Virus record (IMG/VR): IMGVR_UViG_3300044726_000183
Span: 1-51,326 of that record
Direction: 5' to 3' (one strand)
Length of the DNA stretch: 51,326 nucleotides
From: a virus
Under the pieces are notes generated by a model. It was not told the origin of the DNA. It ran no database searches and saw only the letters and a program-made list of their open reading frames with translations. The position numbers were made by a program, and so were the translations under genes. Shown piece by piece: positions 8,036 to 16,800 of this stretch (positions are counted from its first letter, which is position 1; each line of letters begins with the position of its first letter).

Positions 8036-10161
8036 TAGGCAACAAACCTACGACGGCCGTAGCTCCCTGACGATAGGTTGGTGAGCGGGGCGCTCCGCAT
8101 GATTTGCTCGTTGAAGTCGGGGATGTACTGCCCCTGAGCCTTGATGACGCCCTGAATCTGCTCGCGCGTGGACGGCAGCGCCGTGAGGTAATTCGACGCA
8201 TTGACGTCCTGCCCGCCGCGGATTCCGGTCTCTATCCGGCCCCCGCCGGTAGGGGCAGCGATGGAGGTGAAGGGGTTGCCGGGGGAGATGGGCTGCGTAT
8301 TGAACTGGCCCACCGGGGTGCCCGTGCGGAGCATGTTGATGACCGGCGAGTTCTCGATGGCGGAGTTGGACGCGGCGCCGGGCATGAGGTTGGCGGGGAA
8401 GAGCGCACGAAGCTGCTCGATTGGGATGCCGAGGTTGGCGGCGAGTTGGCCGAGAAGCTGTTCGATGTTCGAGGTGTCGGTGCCACCGGGAACGGCCGAT
8501 TGCGCGACGGGTGCCACCCCCGCTGCCGAGGCAGGAGTAGCAACGGCCGCCGCTTCCGTGCCGCCGGCCTCGTTCCCGGTGTAGACCCCGCCGGTGTTTC
8601 CTCCACCAGCAAGGTTTGTGAGCGGCTGCTCTGCCGCAGCGGGGGCGGGTGCGGGCTGGGCGGCGGCCATCCGCGCCATCTGTTCGGGCGTCATGGGCTG
8701 CGCGGGGTTGCCGGGCGCCGGTGCCAGCGGGTTCGCAACGGGAGGCGGCCGGAGCTCCCCGGTGGCCGGGGCCATCGCGTTCGGGTCCGCGGGGTTGGAG
8801 GCGGGCATCGGCATCGCGGGCACTGGCGGGAGGGCCTGCGCGGAGTCGATGGGCGGGCGGCCGAGGTCTCCCGTGGCCTGCGCGTAGGGGTCCGCGGGTT
8901 GTCCTGTGCCCGGCGCGCCCGGACCGGGCTCCGTGACGGCCTGCCCGGTACGCGCCAGTTGTGTCGCGGCCGCTTGGCTTTGCTCCACCTGTGCAACCTG
9001 CTGGGACTGCTGCACGTAGGCATCGCTCGCCTGACCGGGGAGTTCAGTCATCCGCGCCTGTGAGACGGCGGCATCGACTTCCTCGGGGGAGCCGTACTGC
9101 ATGATGGTGTTCGTCGCGGCGATTTGAGCATCGCCCGTGACTTCCCCACCGGGGTGCCGGCGGATGGCTTCGGAGACCGAGACGGGGCCCGCGTCGGTGA
9201 TGCCAAGCGATTCCGCGTCGGCGGTGTCGCCGTCGAGCACCGCAGGGCCACCAATCATCGGGCCGGCAGACGATGGGCCGGATGGAGGCACGGCGCCGGC
9301 GATAGAGGCGGCCGAGGAGAGGGCGAGTGCGTTGAGCGGGGCGCCGAGGTTGGAGACCCAATACTGGTAGCCGAGCCAGTCCACGGGATTCTGCATGAGG
9401 GCGATGCCGCGGTCGAAGAGTTCCAGCATGAGGCTGGAGTTGAACTGGCGGCGGTCCTCTGCGAGGCCAAGGTCGAACTGCCGGCCGCTTTCCGTGCGGT
9501 CGGCTTCGGCAATCTTCTCCCGGCTGGCGACGTCGGCGGCGGCGATGCGTTCGCGCGCTGCGATGTCTTCCCTGTTAACAGCGGCCTGCGTGTCGATGCC
9601 GTAGCGGTCGGTGGCATCCTGCATCCCGGCAATCTGGAGGTCGGCCGCTATCTGTGCGGCGTTGCGCGCCGAGGCGCCGGCCTCTTGCAGTTGGGCGATG
9701 GACATGCGGGCAGCGATGTCCGCGGCGTTGCGCGCGGTCGCGCCGGATTCCTGAAGGTTGGCGATGGCGAGGTCGGTGAGGTTGTTCTTGTCGTTGTCCG
9801 TCATCGAATCGGACGGCGTGGACTTCCGCAGCCCGGTGGGGTCACTCATCCCCTGCTTCTGCTGCGGGGTGAGGCTGGAGTAGCCGCCCTGCGCGAGCTT
9901 CATGCCGAGCTCGAATATCTGGTTGTAGGCGGCGCCGGAGACCATGCCCGAGCCGATGTCCGAGGGGTCGAAGGTGCCTAGCCCGAACTTCGCGAAGGAG
10001 GCGTTACTGAAGAGGCCGCCCTCGGAGCCGTCGATGGTGCCGTTGGCGAGCTTGTTCGCCTGAGTGAGTGCGAAGTCGTGGGCCCACTGCTCATAGGTGG
10101 CCGGGGCCATCGAGCCGGGGACGCGCCCGCCGGTGGTGTCATAGGGAAGTTCGACGACCAT
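8035..10161 (-). CDS. Large Ala/Pro-rich internal virion protein candidate
   Basis: A 708-aa protein of unknown function. Residues about 125-225 are helical with an imperfect internal duplication: IANLQESGATARNAADIAA is echoed by IAQLQEAGASARNAAQIAA. A Gln/Arg-rich helix follows, with AERIAAADVASREKIAEAD-like spacing. Residues about 390-560 are Pro/Ala/Gly-rich and probably disordered. Helical repeats plus a flexible tail, between an M23-like protein and a giant polyvalent protein, fit an internal or ejected protein. It starts at ATG 10161 inside the ATGA shared with the upstream stop, and its TAA overlaps the next ATG. No known family was recognised. Confidence 0.5.
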   Translation of the reverse strand: MVVELPYDTTGGRVPGSMAPATYEQWAHDFALTQANKLANGTIDGSEGGLFSNASFAKFGLGTFDPSDIGSGMVSGAAYNQIFELGMKLAQGGYSSLTPQQKQGMSDPTGLRKSTPSDSMTDNDKNNLTDLAIANLQESGATARNAADIAARMSIAQLQEAGASARNAAQIAADLQIAGMQDATDRYGIDTQAAVNREDIAARERIAAADVASREKIAEADRTESGRQFDLGLAEDRRQFNSSLMLELFDRGIALMQNPVDWLGYQYWVSNLGAPLNALALSSAASIAGAVPPSGPSSAGPMIGGPAVLDGDTADAESLGITDAGPVSVSEAIRRHPGGEVTGDAQIAATNTIMQYGSPEEVDAAVSQARMTELPGQASDAYVQQSQQVAQVEQSQAAATQLARTGQAVTEPGPGAPGTGQPADPYAQATGDLGRPPIDSAQALPPVPAMPMPASNPADPNAMAPATGELRPPPVANPLAPAPGNPAQPMTPEQMARMAAAQPAPAPAAAEQPLTNLAGGGNTGGVYTGNEAGGTEAAAVATPASAAGVAPVAQSAVPGGTDTSNIEQLLGQLAANLGIPIEQLRALFPANLMPGAASNSAIENSPVINMLRTGTPVGQFNTQPISPGNPFTSIAAPTGGGRIETGIRGGQDVNASNYLTALPSTREQIQGVIKAQGQYIPDFNEQIMRSAPLTNLSSGSYGRRRFVA

Positions 10162-11510
10162 CAGGCATTCCCCGTTCTGCGATAACGAAGCCCGCGATTG
10201 AGCCTGTCGAAGATGCTACCCCGAAGACCGGATGTCCCGCCTTCCGAGAAGGGCGTCGAGCCGGTCCCCGTGTTGGGGTTGGCGGCGATGGAAATGGTGC
10301 TCTTCTCGACGCCGAGCCCTTCGTCGAACAGCGCGCGGCTGCCGGTGCGGGCTCCGCCGGTCTGCGTGCTGAGGCCCGGCTGGTCGAGGACCTTCGGCTT
10401 CGGTGGGTTCGTGCCGGCCGGGACCTCCCACCAGTTAAGCGGGGTCTCCGGCGGGCGGCCCCCGCTCGTGCCTCGTGCCACCCAATCCTCGGGGCTGCCG
10501 GCGGGGCGCAGCGGGGTGGGCAAGTCGGGCACGACGGGAAGATTTTCGGAGAGGCGGTTGAAGGCTTCTTGGAAGAGCTCCTGCCCGGACTTCACGCGGG
10601 CGGGGTTGGCGAGGGCGCCGGAGAGGCGGGGTGCGCCATTGGCGGCGGAGTCAATCATCGCCTGCTGGCCTTCGCGGGCCTCGGTCACATAGCGGAGTTG
10701 TTCCTGAAGGGCGTTGCCGGCATCGGTCGCGGCGTCGGCGCGGAGGGTGTATTCGCGCTCGTATTTCGCGGCGGCGTTCTTCGCGGCGACGGTCGCGGGG
10801 TCCGTGGAGTTGTAGAGGTCGTAAGCGGAGGAGATGTCCGACATCGAGGTGCCGCCGGCGGCGTACTGGTCTTCGTAGTCGGCGAGCTCGCCGTCGAGTT
10901 GGAGCCATTCGCGGACCTGTTCCGGGGTGGGCTTGGGGATGCCGAGCTCTTTGGCGAGGTCTCCGTCGCCGTCGAACCACGGGCCGAATTGGGAGTAAAG
11001 CTGGTTGTAGCGGCGGCGCTTCTCCCAATACTCGGAACCTTCCACGGGGCCCCCCATTTCGCCAACGTTTGAGATGTCCTGCCCTAGCAGGGTGCCTTGT
11101 GGATAGCGATTATCACCCACTGCGTTGAAACCAAGATAGGGGGAGGGGTCAACCGAGCGCCCCGAGCCGTCATACGTGTCGTAGCTGAGGTGCGGGCCGG
11201 TCGATGCGCCGCTGTTCCCGGTGAGGCCGCCGGGCTGCCCGGCCGACACGGTATCGCCCACATGCACGCCGGCCTGAGAGAGGTGGCCGTAGTTGTGGAT
11301 GACGCCGTTGGAGTCGCGGACCTTGACGGAGATGCCCCAGCCATCCGTGCCGGCGCCGGCGTGGATGACGGTGCCGCCGGTGGTGAAGTAGAACTCGGTT
11401 CCCACGGGGACGCCGATGTCCAATCCCTTATTAACACCGCCCGAATCGAGTTGTTCGTTCGTTGGTCCGAAGAGGGCCGTTATGCGGCCGCTGCGTACAG
11501 GAATAGGCAT
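10161..11510 (-). CDS. Virion protein with decayed M23 (LytM) peptidase domain
   Basis: A 449-aa protein. Residues about 5-125 follow the M23/LytM fold: DIGVPVGTEF, YGHLSQAG, VGDTVSAGQPGG and TGPHLSY. Active M23 enzymes bind zinc through HxxxD and HxH. Here the first His is Asn27 (NKGLD, Asp31 kept), and the last motif is H107-L-S109, so two metal ligands are missing. His76 remains. The domain is therefore probably non-catalytic and may bind peptidoglycan or serve structure. The C-terminal 320 residues are helical, then Pro/Gly-rich, with no family recognised. A second phage M23 protein at 37715-38428 keeps all ligands. The position between the portal genes and internal proteins suggests a virion part. 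Confidence 0.65.
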   Translation of the reverse strand: MPIPVRSGRITALFGPTNEQLDSGGVNKGLDIGVPVGTEFYFTTGGTVIHAGAGTDGWGISVKVRDSNGVIHNYGHLSQAGVHVGDTVSAGQPGGLTGNSGASTGPHLSYDTYDGSGRSVDPSPYLGFNAVGDNRYPQGTLLGQDISNVGEMGGPVEGSEYWEKRRRYNQLYSQFGPWFDGDGDLAKELGIPKPTPEQVREWLQLDGELADYEDQYAAGGTSMSDISSAYDLYNSTDPATVAAKNAAAKYEREYTLRADAATDAGNALQEQLRYVTEAREGQQAMIDSAANGAPRLSGALANPARVKSGQELFQEAFNRLSENLPVVPDLPTPLRPAGSPEDWVARGTSGGRPPETPLNWWEVPAGTNPPKPKVLDQPGLSTQTGGARTGSRALFDEGLGVEKSTISIAANPNTGTGSTPFSEGGTSGLRGSIFDRLNRGLRYRRTGNA

Positions 11511-11522
11511 CGCGCGCTCAGC

Positions 11523-12023
11523 CTAGTACGCGGGAGGCGTTCCCGGCGAGTACCCCTCCGGGTTGCCCGTGCCGATTTCGCCGGGCTCCGGGCGAGGCAA
11601 AGGCGGCGGTAGCTGCGCGGTCGCCATCTTCCGCTCGTGCAGCTTCTCCACCCGCCGAATGTGGTCAGCGGCGTCTTTCGGGCCGGCCTGAACCATTTCG
11701 AGGAGTTCGATGGGGAGCCGGTCGATGACTTCGGGCGGAACCATGTCCACGAGCAAGTCGGACATCCAGAACTCTTCGAGGCGGTCGAGGAGCTCCTGAT
11801 ACGTCTTCATGCCCATGAAAATGCCGCACTGCACGAGCCACGCGATGATGGGCTCGCGCTGCTCTTCCCAGCGCCAGAGGGCTTCGTCGTCGCCGAGTTG
11901 CTGACTGAACCACGGCCGGTACGGCGCGATTTCGTCGAGGAGCTCTTCCACGAGCTCGACGTAGCAGTCGGCGGCGAAGCTGGTGAGCTCCTCCATCGGG
12001 TTGAGCCTGTCTTTCGCGGCCAC
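11523..12023 (-). CDS. Hypothetical head-operon protein (166 aa)
   Basis: Starts at GTG, 3 bases after the portal stop. The first 110 residues are acidic and helical, rich in Trp, Leu and Glu (for example YRPWFSQQLGDDEALWRWEE). The tail is Pro-rich and ends GYSPGTPPAY. No family was recognised. Position directly after the portal gene suggests a connector, adaptor or assembly factor. Confidence 0.5.
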   Translation of the reverse strand: MAAKDRLNPMEELTSFAADCYVELVEELLDEIAPYRPWFSQQLGDDEALWRWEEQREPIIAWLVQCGIFMGMKTYQELLDRLEEFWMSDLLVDMVPPEVIDRLPIELLEMVQAGPKDAADHIRRVEKLHERKMATAQLPPPLPRPEPGEIGTGNPEGYSPGTPPAY

Positions 12024-12026
12024 GGG

Positions 12027-14051
12027 CTACCGCCTCGGGCCGGGCGCGGCCGTCGCGGGGTTGGCCCCGGTGGTCGGGGCGATGCCGTTCTGGGCGCCTT
12101 TGACTGCCCCGTTTGCACCGGCGGGGGCTCCGTTAGTGCCCTCGGGCCCCCCTTGGCCGGCGCCTGTACCCGGACCGGGCGTCTGCCCGGCTGTGGCCCG
12201 CATGGATTCGAGTGACTGCTGGAACGGGGCGTTCAGGTCCGTCATGCCGCTCTCTTCGGCAATCTGCTGCTGAAGGCGGATTTTGCCAATCATGATGGCG
12301 TCCTGCATGGCATCGGGGAACATCGCCTTGCGCGCGCTGTCGCGTTCGGTCTGGTCCCGGCGAGTCTTCCAATCGGGCCGGTTGAAGCCCTCGCGGGAGA
12401 CCTCTTCCCACGTTGCCCAGCCGTCCCCGCCGGCCTTCATCCACGTCATCATGTTGCCCTGCGCGTCGATGGGGAGGTCGGGCTGGAGGTCCGCCACTAT
12501 CTGGAAGAAGTCCTGAAGGTCCTCCGGTTCGAGGCTGAGATATTCGCCCGTCTTGAAGCCCTTCGCGTCGGTTTTCTCCGTGAAGACGGTGGTCTCTTCC
12601 TTGACGAGGTGCTTCAGCGACCAGAGGTAGTGATGGGCGAGGGTGGACCACTGGAGGGTGCGGGAGTCGATGAGCGGCTTCCACACGGTCCGCATCGACT
12701 GGCTTAGCTGGTTGATGGCATAGCCCGGTTGCTGGGCGCCGCCGACGCCGCGGGCGATGCCGGGGATGGTCGCCATGTCGATATCGACGGCCATCTCCTC
12801 GACGAGGGCGCGGTAATCGACGCCGGCCTGCGCGTCCTTGAAGGCGTTGGTGATTTTCCCCCGAATCTGCTTGATGGTCATCGGCTCGATTTCCCACTGC
12901 TCGGGGTTCTTGTCCGAGTCGCGGAGGGGCTCCATGCCGGCTTCGAGCTCGGCGAAAAGCTGCGGGAAGACGTCGATGTAGGCGCGGTTGGCCCAAAGGG
13001 TGCGGAGGAAGTCGAACTGCGGGATTTCGTGGCGCACGGGGTAGAGGATGCCCACGGCCATCATCTCGAACTCTTTGAAGCCGGTGATGAGCCCGTAGCC
13101 GTGGACGATGCGGATGCCGCCCTTGTGGCGGTAGGCGTGGATTACCCGGTCCTCGCAGACGTAGTAGCACCACTCATCGTCGATGAGCTCGTAATAGGTC
13201 ACTTGATGGTCGTTGGTGGAGGGTGCCTCTTCGGGGAGTTCCTGACCCGGCTTGAGCTTGATGATGTCTTCGATTTGGCCCGTGTCGCCCGTCTTGATGT
13301 GGATGGGCTGGCCGGCCTCGGCGAGGGCCTCTTCGACTTCGTATCGCTGGACCTTGTATCGCTTCACATGGGCGGTCGGGCCCATCGGCGTCATGATTGG
13401 GATGACCGTCCGGGGGTCGAGGGATTCGACGAAGAAGGGCGGGCCCATGAAGCCCTTGTAGCCGTCCACCCGCACGTTGAACATCTGGTTCTTGTCGTAC
13501 TGCATCGGGTCTTCGTCGCCGTCGAGCTTCTCGGATTCCTTGCGCCGGCGGACCTGCTTGTTCCAGTAGTTCGGGAGGTAGGTCTGCTGGATGTACGACT
13601 TCCCGGCGAGAAGCTGCCAGAAGAGGGCCTGCATCCCGACGTAGTTCTGGTACTTCATGTCCATCCACGCGTAGGCGCCGACGACGTGCCGCTGGATGGC
13701 TTCGGCCTTCTCTTCGGAGACGGTGGAGCGGTTCGGGGCGATGTACTGGAAGCGCAGCGGCGACATGAGCATCCCCATTGCGCGGTGGATGATGTCGGGC
13801 GCCTTGCCGGAGCGGGCGTCGAAATGGACGAATCGCTTGCCGGCGGGGATGCCGAGGTCGACCGTCCCCTTATAAAGGGAGATGAAGTGGTCGATGGCCT
13901 CGAAGTTGATGTCGTTTTCGGCTTCGAGCGTTTCCGAGAGTTGGCGGATTTTGTCGGCCTTGCCGACGACGCCGAGGACCCATGAGTCGGGCTTGGGCTT
14001 GTCGTAGCCCTTTTCGCCGGAGTAGCGCATGTCTTTGCGGACGCGGGCCAT
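12027..14051 (-). CDS. Portal protein
   Basis: A 674-aa protein, a usual size for portals of short-tailed phages. It forms the dodecameric ring at the packaging vertex. Support is mainly context: ATG directly follows the TAA of TerL. Also fitting are a long mixed alpha/beta body with the stretch MGMLMSPLRFQYIAPN, the central ESLDPRTVIPIMTP segment (residues about 215-228) and a helical region with MDMATIPGIARGVG-like sequence before the C-terminal helices. The last 60 residues are Gly/Ala/Pro-rich and probably disordered. Confidence 0.75.
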   Translation of the reverse strand: MARVRKDMRYSGEKGYDKPKPDSWVLGVVGKADKIRQLSETLEAENDINFEAIDHFISLYKGTVDLGIPAGKRFVHFDARSGKAPDIIHRAMGMLMSPLRFQYIAPNRSTVSEEKAEAIQRHVVGAYAWMDMKYQNYVGMQALFWQLLAGKSYIQQTYLPNYWNKQVRRRKESEKLDGDEDPMQYDKNQMFNVRVDGYKGFMGPPFFVESLDPRTVIPIMTPMGPTAHVKRYKVQRYEVEEALAEAGQPIHIKTGDTGQIEDIIKLKPGQELPEEAPSTNDHQVTYYELIDDEWCYYVCEDRVIHAYRHKGGIRIVHGYGLITGFKEFEMMAVGILYPVRHEIPQFDFLRTLWANRAYIDVFPQLFAELEAGMEPLRDSDKNPEQWEIEPMTIKQIRGKITNAFKDAQAGVDYRALVEEMAVDIDMATIPGIARGVGGAQQPGYAINQLSQSMRTVWKPLIDSRTLQWSTLAHHYLWSLKHLVKEETTVFTEKTDAKGFKTGEYLSLEPEDLQDFFQIVADLQPDLPIDAQGNMMTWMKAGGDGWATWEEVSREGFNRPDWKTRRDQTERDSARKAMFPDAMQDAIMIGKIRLQQQIAEESGMTDLNAPFQQSLESMRATAGQTPGPGTGAGQGGPEGTNGAPAGANGAVKGAQNGIAPTTGANPATAAPGPRR

Positions 14052-15512
14052 TTAGTAGTCCCCCCACCCGTCGAGCACGGCCTTCAGGCGGTCTTCGCGA
14101 GTCTGGCGGCGGTGGGCCATGATGCTCGACGCCCTCGAAGCTTTCTCGCTGCGGGGTGAGAGTACCTTGACATCGAGGTTCGTGACTATCGGCCGCATCC
14201 GGTTCATGCCCTCGACGTTGTAGCGAGCGGCGTCCACTTCGTCGTCGTCGCGCCGCACCGGGTCCTCGGTGATGGCCTGAAAGCCGGCCGAGGCGTTGGT
14301 TTCCGGCACCTCGTGGTAGGTCTCGATTCCCGAGAGCAGGTGGGTGCAGTCCTCGTGAATCATCCACGAGGCGTGCTCGCCGCAGTTGCAGGTGGAGTCG
14401 AAGAGGCGGGCCATGAGGTTCACGCCGTCCTTGCGCGAGCCCTTCTCGTTGTTGGCCGGGAGGATGGGCAGGTTGGCGTAGGTGCCGAGGGCTTCGATAG
14501 CGCGCGACTGCGAGGTGTCGGCGAACCAGCCCTCCGGGCCCCACATCTTCGTGGCGCGGGTGACTTGCTCGAAGAAGTCGGAGGCGGCGGGCCCTTGCTT
14601 GGAGTATTCCCAAAAGGTGAGGAGGGCGCCGCAGGTGAGCCGGCCGGTGAGGTAGCCGGCGGTGCGGTGGGCGTAGGTGGTGGTGGCGCCCCAATCGATG
14701 CCGCCGTAGACGTCAGTGAGTTGGTCGCGGAAGAACTGGTCGCGGGGCCACATGTGTTTGCCGCGGAAGAACATGTGGAAGACGGCGCCCTCGAAGGCGG
14801 TCCAGTCGCCCTTGAGCATCCGCCGCACCCAAGTCTCGTTGTTGTTCTCCATGAGGTTGGCGATGTAATCAGGCGGGAGAAAGGGGTTGTCTTCGGTGAG
14901 GGCCTGAATGAACTCGTGGGAGGGAGGGAGGGTCCCGTTGACCCAGCGGTCGTACCAGCGTTGCTTGGGCCAGCGGGGCGTCGGGTTGCAGGCCGAGACC
15001 ATCTGGTACGGCGGGTGGAGCGGGTGCGGCCGGTAGTTGGAGAGTTCGAGGCAGGCCGGGCGCTGGCAGTCGCCCTCGCCGGTGGTCCAGCGGAGACGGG
15101 TTTCGAGGTTGTTGTAGACCGGCTGCGCTATCTCGCCGAGCTCCTCGAAGATAATCATCCCGTACTCGGCGGACATGTGGCGCTCCCAATCCTTCATCCC
15201 GGTGAGGACGAGGCGGGAGCCGTTGTGGAAGAGGTAGGAGCCGGTTTTCGATTCGTACTTGTAGAGGCGGTCATCGACGTGCCGCAGCCACTCCATTTCG
15301 GTCGAACGCTGGAGGTCGATGAGGTTGTAGCGGCCGAGGAGGATGGGGATGCCGGGGTAGCGGGTCATCGTCGCTTTGGCGTGTTCGACGAGGTAGCGCG
15401 TCTTCCCCGGACCCACGGCGCCGCCGAAGAGGAGGTGGCGCTTGCCGGAGCGGTGGGCCTCTACCTGTTTGGGGAACGGCTTGTAGCTGTCGCGAATAAC
15501 GATGTCGGGCAC
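14052..15512 (-). CDS. terL: Terminase large subunit
   Basis: A 486-aa ATP-driven packaging motor and nuclease. The ATPase half has Walker A GGAVGPGKT (residues 30-38) and a Walker B-like MIIFEE (119-124, Glu where Asp is usual). The coupling motif ACNPTPRW is at about 174-181. The RNase H-like nuclease half has GGIDWG (Asp273), FADTSQ (Asp332) and DDDEVDAARY (acids near 424-427). GTG start. It is nine bases downstream of the small HTH gene and directly upstream of the portal gene. No clear ribosome site precedes the GTG, so coupling to the HTH gene is likely. Confidence 0.95.
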   Translation of the reverse strand: MPDIVIRDSYKPFPKQVEAHRSGKRHLLFGGAVGPGKTRYLVEHAKATMTRYPGIPILLGRYNLIDLQRSTEMEWLRHVDDRLYKYESKTGSYLFHNGSRLVLTGMKDWERHMSAEYGMIIFEELGEIAQPVYNNLETRLRWTTGEGDCQRPACLELSNYRPHPLHPPYQMVSACNPTPRWPKQRWYDRWVNGTLPPSHEFIQALTEDNPFLPPDYIANLMENNNETWVRRMLKGDWTAFEGAVFHMFFRGKHMWPRDQFFRDQLTDVYGGIDWGATTTYAHRTAGYLTGRLTCGALLTFWEYSKQGPAASDFFEQVTRATKMWGPEGWFADTSQSRAIEALGTYANLPILPANNEKGSRKDGVNLMARLFDSTCNCGEHASWMIHEDCTHLLSGIETYHEVPETNASAGFQAITEDPVRRDDDEVDAARYNVEGMNRMRPIVTNLDVKVLSPRSEKASRASSIMAHRRQTREDRLKAVLDGWGDY

Positions 15513-15521
15513 GCGACAAGG

Positions 15522-15710
15522 CTACGGCACGGGCAGCGGCCGGCGCATGTGGTCCTCAATCCAGTCGTCGATTTCGTCGACGGGGATGCGGATGGCGGAA
15601 TTGACCTTGAGGTGGGGGACCTTCTCCTGCTCAACCCAGCGGTAGGCCAACGACCGGGAGATGCCCATCTTCTTCGCGAACTCGGGGAGGGTGATGAACT
15701 CTTTCTCCAT
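15522..15710 (-). CDS. Small helix-turn-helix (MerR/excisionase-type) DNA-binding protein
   Basis: A 62-aa protein beginning MEKEFITLPEFAKKMGISRS. It has the pattern of single-domain winged HTH proteins: an LPEFAKKMGISRSLAYRWV helix-turn-helix and then a wing with KVNSAIRIPVDEIDDWI. Such proteins act as excisionases or small regulators. Here it is the first gene of the late block, directly before TerL, so it may regulate late transcription or assist DNA recognition in packaging. A longer start at 15719 would add three residues. I chose 15710 because TACGAT lies seven bases upstream, which fits a leaderless mRNA. Confidence 0.75.
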   Translation of the reverse strand: MEKEFITLPEFAKKMGISRSLAYRWVEQEKVPHLKVNSAIRIPVDEIDDWIEDHMRRPLPVP

Positions 15711-15749
15711 AGTCCACATCGTATACTGAGTCCCGCCAAGGAGGCCAGC
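15711..15749. promoter_or_regulatory. Divergent promoter candidate
   Basis: This 39-base gap separates two divergent genes. On the minus strand TACGAT (15723-15718) is seven bases from the HTH gene ATG. On the plus strand TATACT (15722-15727) precedes a leader with AAGGAGG. The core GTATAC is palindromic, so one short segment could serve both directions. No good -35 element was found on either strand. Confidence 0.45.
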
Positions 15750-16142
15750 ATGGCAGACGCCGACGTTGAATACCTTCCCAACGGGAAGCGCATGACCCCG
15801 GAGAACATCGAGCGGTGGTTCGCCGCGGATGTCGTCCCGAAGATGAAGAAGCGTGCTTCGCGGGAGCTCTCGGGGTTCCTGTCGAAGGACGGCAAGGGCG
15901 AAGAGGATGGTGGCTACGAGGGTGGCTACAGCTTCGCGATGGCCGATTCCGCGGGGAAGCGGTTCGTGGTCTACGCGCAGTTCATCAAGGGGGTGTGCGT
16001 GCAGGCCGTGAACATCCCGCTGGAGGAAATGGAGCACATGGCGATGGAGTACGTGGTGGCGCCGGCGGAGATGGCGGCGGCATTGTCGGCCGGGTTGCCC
16101 AAGGAAGATGTGAAGCGGCTGTGGATGCCGGGGGAGGAATGA
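15750..16142 (+). CDS. Hypothetical protein (130 aa)
   Basis: Starts MADADVEYLPNGKRMTPENI after an excellent ribosome site (AAGGAGG, five bases from ATG). The N-terminal third is acidic and helical and contains FAADVVPKMKKRASRELSGF. The middle is Gly-rich, and the end is an acidic helix (LPKEDVKRLWMPGEE). No family was recognised. It is transcribed away from the late block and is followed at once by a zinc-ribbon-like gene, so the two form a small operon. Confidence 0.6.
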   Translation: MADADVEYLPNGKRMTPENIERWFAADVVPKMKKRASRELSGFLSKDGKGEEDGGYEGGYSFAMADSAGKRFVVYAQFIKGVCVQAVNIPLEEMEHMAMEYVVAPAEMAAALSAGLPKEDVKRLWMPGEE

Positions 16143-16143
16143 C

Positions 16144-16605
16144 ATGGTTGAAGTGCTGCACTGTCACAACTGCCAGAACCCGGTAGCCCTCGTCGAGGAG
16201 GGGATGCAGACGACGGCCGTTTGCTTCTCGTGCTCGCGTGCGCTTCAGGAGGACAGGGACCGCCTCGCGGCACCGGGCCGACCGCTTCCGGGGGTGGAGC
16301 AGTACGACTCGGTTCCGAAGAGGACGGGGCCGCCCCGCGGGGTGCTCGAATGCCCACACCCCCACGCAACGGCCAATTTCCAGTGTATGCGCTGTTTGGG
16401 GCGAAGCCGGCTGTGCGGACCCTGCTCGATGGACGGGACGTGTATGCATTGCGCGAAGACGCAGCCGAAGACGGTGGACGCCTTCGTGGCGGGGATTGAA
16501 GAGGGATTAACGGGGCCGGGGCGGATGTCGGGCCCGGACATGGCGAAGGAAGCGAGGGAGCTCGACGACTTCTTCGGCGACGACATGAAAATCAAGATTC
16601 GCTAG
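16144..16605 (+). CDS. Cys-rich probable zinc-binding protein (153 aa)
   Basis: Two N-terminal CxxC pairs (C7-C10 and C27-C30) look like a zinc ribbon. A second cluster near residues 80-103 (QCMRCLGRSRLCGPCSMDGT, then MHC) could bind more zinc. The C-terminus is helical and acidic (ELDDFFGDDMKIKIR). Its GGGGGAGG ribosome site lies inside the previous gene's end, one base from the start. The zinc ribbons suggest nucleic-acid or protein binding. The specific role is unknown. Confidence 0.6.
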   Translation: MVEVLHCHNCQNPVALVEEGMQTTAVCFSCSRALQEDRDRLAAPGRPLPGVEQYDSVPKRTGPPRGVLECPHPHATANFQCMRCLGRSRLCGPCSMDGTCMHCAKTQPKTVDAFVAGIEEGLTGPGRMSGPDMAKEARELDDFFGDDMKIKIR

Positions 16606-16613
16606 GGGTGCGT

Positions 16614-16677
16614 GAGGGGCCCGGCCGAGGAGGGTTTGGGTTGCCGGGCCCCTCGCCGGGGTGGGATACCCCCGGCT
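16614..16677 (+). terminator. Tandem hairpins after the zinc-ribbon gene
   Basis: A perfect 12-bp stem (GAGGGGCCCGGC at 16614-16625 with its complement at 16643-16654, 17-base loop) is followed at once by a 7-bp stem (GCCGGGG / CCCCGGC, 16655-16677). They begin nine bases after the stop codon. No T-tract follows, so this may be an intrinsic terminator of the T-poor kind seen in high-GC genomes, or an RNA-stabilising end. Confidence 0.55.
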
Positions 16678-16705
16678 TGCCTGAGAACAATAAGGAAAGT
16701 GGACG

Positions 16706-16749
16706 CCGCCCGGCGGGAGTTATCGCCCCCGCAACTGCCCACCGGGCGG
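16706..16749. repeat. Inverted repeat CCGCCCGG / CCGGGCGG
   Basis: Arms lie at 16706-16713 and 16742-16749, 28 bases apart, between convergent genes and between the two stronger terminator-like hairpins. It may contribute to two-way termination. No other content was seen in the gap. Confidence 0.35.
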
Positions 16750-16752
16750 TGG

Positions 16753-16800
16753 CAAGAAAAGTTCCACGGGGCCCGGAGCGGACGGGCCGGCCGTGGAACT
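16753..16800 (-). terminator. Terminator for the minus-strand gene at 16821
   Basis: AGTTCCACGG (16760-16769) pairs perfectly with CCGTGGAACT (16791-16800), and an inner GGCCC/GGGCC pair extends the stem. Read on the minus strand, the stem runs into TTTTCTTGCC, a usable T-tract. It starts 21 bases after the end of the 248-aa gene. Confidence 0.7.

Noticed and set aside
5108-8038. 976-codon open frame on the plus strand
   Set aside because: Antisense to the 2141-aa gene. It has no domain, and its repetitive Gly/Val/Leu/Arg composition is that of a high-GC shadow frame.
14313-16142. 609-codon open frame on the plus strand
   Set aside because: Most of it mirrors TerL and the HTH gene. Only the part from ATG 15750, with a strong ribosome site, is accepted.
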